NCBI GenBank assembly: GCA_964517075.1
Contig: CAZFAT010000108.1
Location: 1 to 9,441 of the forward strand
Direction of reading: 5' to 3'
From: CAZFAT01 sp964517075
Lineage (GTDB): Bacteria; Acidobacteriota; Vicinamibacteria; Vicinamibacterales; SCN-69-37
DNA length: 9,441 nucleotides
Part shown: positions 8,250-9,441 of the stretch, piece after piece
How the letters are laid out: every line of letters starts with the position of its first letter
How positions within the stretch are numbered: the first letter of the stretch is position 1
Notes under the pieces: model-generated
The model's input: the letters and a program-made list of their open reading frames with translations, nothing else
What the model was told of the DNA's origin: nothing
Database searches by the model: none
Made by a program: the position numbers and the translations under genes

Positions 8250-9239
8250 CTACTTCTGTGGGGTTCCCGCCGCGGCCGCCGCTTGACCCGCTTGCTTGGC
8301 CTGGAGTCCCTCGGCCCGCTTCTGGAGCACGTCCGCTTCCGCAATCAGCCTCTTCTGGACTGCAGGGTCGCGCTCTCTCAGCGCCTGCTGGCGCAGCAGG
8401 ATGTTCTTGTAGGCGACGGCTTCGTAGTAATCGGAGTTCAGCTCGATCGCCCGATCGGTGGCCTGGATCCCTTCGATGGCGTAATCACGAGCCACCGGCG
8501 TCCGGAGCTCCCTGTTCGTGAAGATTTCGTCGAAGTAGAACACCGCAATCGCCTGCCAGGCCTCGGGGTTCATCGGCTCGGCATTCGCGCGCTGCTTCCA
8601 GGCCTCGATGGTCTTCTCGAAGTTGCCCTGCCGGTCGTAGTACCCCGCGAGGAACTGGTAGGTCAGCGGGTCGTTCGGCCGCTGCGCCGCCAGTTTCTGC
8701 AGGACGGCCTCGGCCTCATCATAGCGGCCCTGGTCTTCGTAGAGCCGCGACAGGGCCGAGTAGTTGCCGGGCTCGTTCGGATCGATGCTGATCAGCTCGA
8801 GCGCCAGCGGTTCGGCCTGCGAGAAGTCGTTGAGCTTGTCAGGCCCGTAGGCGGCGATCAGGAACTCGTAGGACCGCTGCCGGATCATCGGCGCTTGAGG
8901 CTCTGGCGAGGTCGCGAGCTTCTGGATGGCCGTCCGGTAGTGTTCGGTGGCCTTGACCAGGTTCTGGTCGTTGGCCGGCTCACCCCTGCGCGCGGGCTTG
9001 AAGAGGTTGTCGTAGCTGTTGCCCAGGAAGAAGTAGGCGAAGCCGAACTCCGGGTTGCGGTCGATGGACTCCTGATAGTGCGTGATCGCGCCGGCGAAAT
9101 CGCCCTTCTTGTAGGCATCACTGCCGTCCTGGAAGGCCTTCAGCGCCCGAATGTTGCTGATGGAGTACTTCCCACAGCCGGCGGCCGCCAGGGCAACGCC
9201 CACGACCAGCACGGCCACCCGGGTATAGCGAGACTGCAT
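8250..9239 (-). CDS. TPR-repeat lipoprotein
   Basis: A 329-residue protein with a lipoprotein signal: basic start, hydrophobic stretch 8-20 and a lipobox ending AAGC, with C22 as the acylated cysteine. The mature part is made of tetratricopeptide helices. Clear repeats start near 38 (DGSDAYKKGDFAGAITHYQE), 155 (PGNYSALSRLYEDQGRYDEA), 189 (NDPLTYQFLAGYYDRQGNFE) and 224 (NPEAWQAIAVFYFDE); more degenerate ones lie near 95-110 and 250-275. The C-terminal 30 residues are Ala/Gln/Lys-rich and probably disordered or coiled. TPR proteins act as protein-binding scaffolds, here probably anchored to the outer or inner membrane facing the periplasm. The ATG has AAGGA (- strand, 9247-9251) seven bases upstream and its own promoter. 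It is convergent to the tonB-exbBD unit, so shared function is possible but not shown. No specific partner can be named. Confidence 0.92.
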   Translation of the reverse strand: MQSRYTRVAVLVVGVALAAAGCGKYSISNIRALKAFQDGSDAYKKGDFAGAITHYQESIDRNPEFGFAYFFLGNSYDNLFKPARRGEPANDQNLVKATEHYRTAIQKLATSPEPQAPMIRQRSYEFLIAAYGPDKLNDFSQAEPLALELISIDPNEPGNYSALSRLYEDQGRYDEAEAVLQKLAAQRPNDPLTYQFLAGYYDRQGNFEKTIEAWKQRANAEPMNPEAWQAIAVFYFDEIFTNRELRTPVARDYAIEGIQATDRAIELNSDYYEAVAYKNILLRQQALRERDPAVQKRLIAEADVLQKRAEGLQAKQAGQAAAAAGTPQK

Positions 9240-9301
9240 GCCGTTGTCCTTTCTGACGACGAGCCCACTCCGGGGCCCTGCGGCGCCCGAAGAACCGCGC
9301 C

Positions 9302-9330
9302 AGTATATGAACCGGAAAAAAGCGCGTCAA
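9302..9330 (-). promoter_or_regulatory. Sigma-70-like promoter of the TPR lipoprotein gene
   Basis: Read on the - strand, TTGACG (9330-9325) and TATACT (9307-9302) are separated by exactly 17 bases that include a T6 run. Each box differs from consensus at one position. Transcription should start near 9295, giving a leader of about 55 bases before the ATG at 9239. Like the tonB promoter it is an AT-rich island in GC-rich sequence. Confidence 0.78.
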
Positions 9331-9360
9331 GCCGCGCGGCCAGCGGGTAGTGGGCTCCTT

Positions 9361-9441
9361 TCAAGTCCTTGGATCGTCCGGCGCGATCTCCAGCGTGCGA
9401 TGATGGGGCATGCCAAAGCCGCTCAAGAAGAAGCCCGCTGC
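9361..9441. other. Window edge, possible end or start of another gene, strand undecided
   Basis: Two readings are open and neither can be proved from so little sequence. On +, ATG 9410 opens a frame beginning MPKPLKKKPA that runs off the window; it has no good Shine-Dalgarno. On -, a frame open from the window edge ends at a TGA at 9363-9361 and reads, near its end, SGFGMPHHRTLEIAPDDPRT; its third-position GC content is lower than that of the clear genes here. If the - reading is real, the gene lies directly upstream of the TPR lipoprotein promoter; if the + reading is real, the two genes are divergent. No function can be given. Confidence 0.3.

Noticed and set aside
8241..9350. A 369-residue open frame on + opposite the TPR lipoprotein
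   Set aside because: It begins inside the last gene's flank and reads as Arg/Leu/Val/Gly-rich noise, whereas the - strand frame shows a lipobox, TPR repeats, a ribosome site and a promoter.

Overview
The window is GC-rich and almost fully coding. It comes from a Gram-negative (diderm) bacterium: it carries a TonB-ExbB-ExbD energiser and a lipoprotein with an outer-envelope style signal. The gene order, the style of the TonB protein (one N-terminal membrane helix, long polyproline runs, C-terminal TonB domain, two ExbD proteins) and the divergent membrane pyrophosphatase would fit an acidobacterium, perhaps of the Vicinamibacteria group. That taxon is an inference from resemblance and was not tested.

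Region 1 (1-5405, all on +) is a tightly packed envelope operon: the C-terminal end of secD (cut by the window start), secF, uppP (undecaprenyl-diphosphate phosphatase), a DUF502 membrane protein and hppA, a membrane proton-pumping pyrophosphatase. Gaps are 13, 41 and 3 bases, and the last pair overlaps by 4 bases (ATGA). The promoter lies outside the window. SecDF uses the proton-motive force to complete protein export, UppP recycles the lipid carrier for cell-wall synthesis, and HppA turns pyrophosphate hydrolysis into proton-motive force. The HppA protein is the most interesting gene here: it keeps the pyrophosphate/Mg-binding polar residues and the lysine linked with K+ independence, but it is clearly divergent, with an altered DX7KXE motif and a signal-peptide-like N-terminal extension.

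Region 2 (about 5496-8230, +) is a separate transcription unit. A textbook sigma-70 promoter (TTGACA, 18-base spacer, TATAAT) lies 134 bases before a GTG start with a perfect AGGAGG ribosome site. It drives tonB, exbB (MotA/TolQ/ExbB family) and two different exbD genes. Strong palindromes sit between tonB and exbB and between exbB and the first exbD. The unit ends in two stacked hairpins, one with a 16-base-pair stem. Together the proteins form a proton-driven inner-membrane motor that pulls on outer-membrane receptors through TonB; no receptor gene is in the window.

Region 3 (8250-9330, -) is a convergent gene for a TPR-repeat lipoprotein with its own good sigma-70-like promoter (TTGACG, 17 bases, TATACT). 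The last ~80 bases may hold the edge of another gene, but the strand cannot be decided. I found no mobile element, CRISPR array, tRNA or rRNA, and no wholly new system; the findings are refinements of known families and several non-coding structures.
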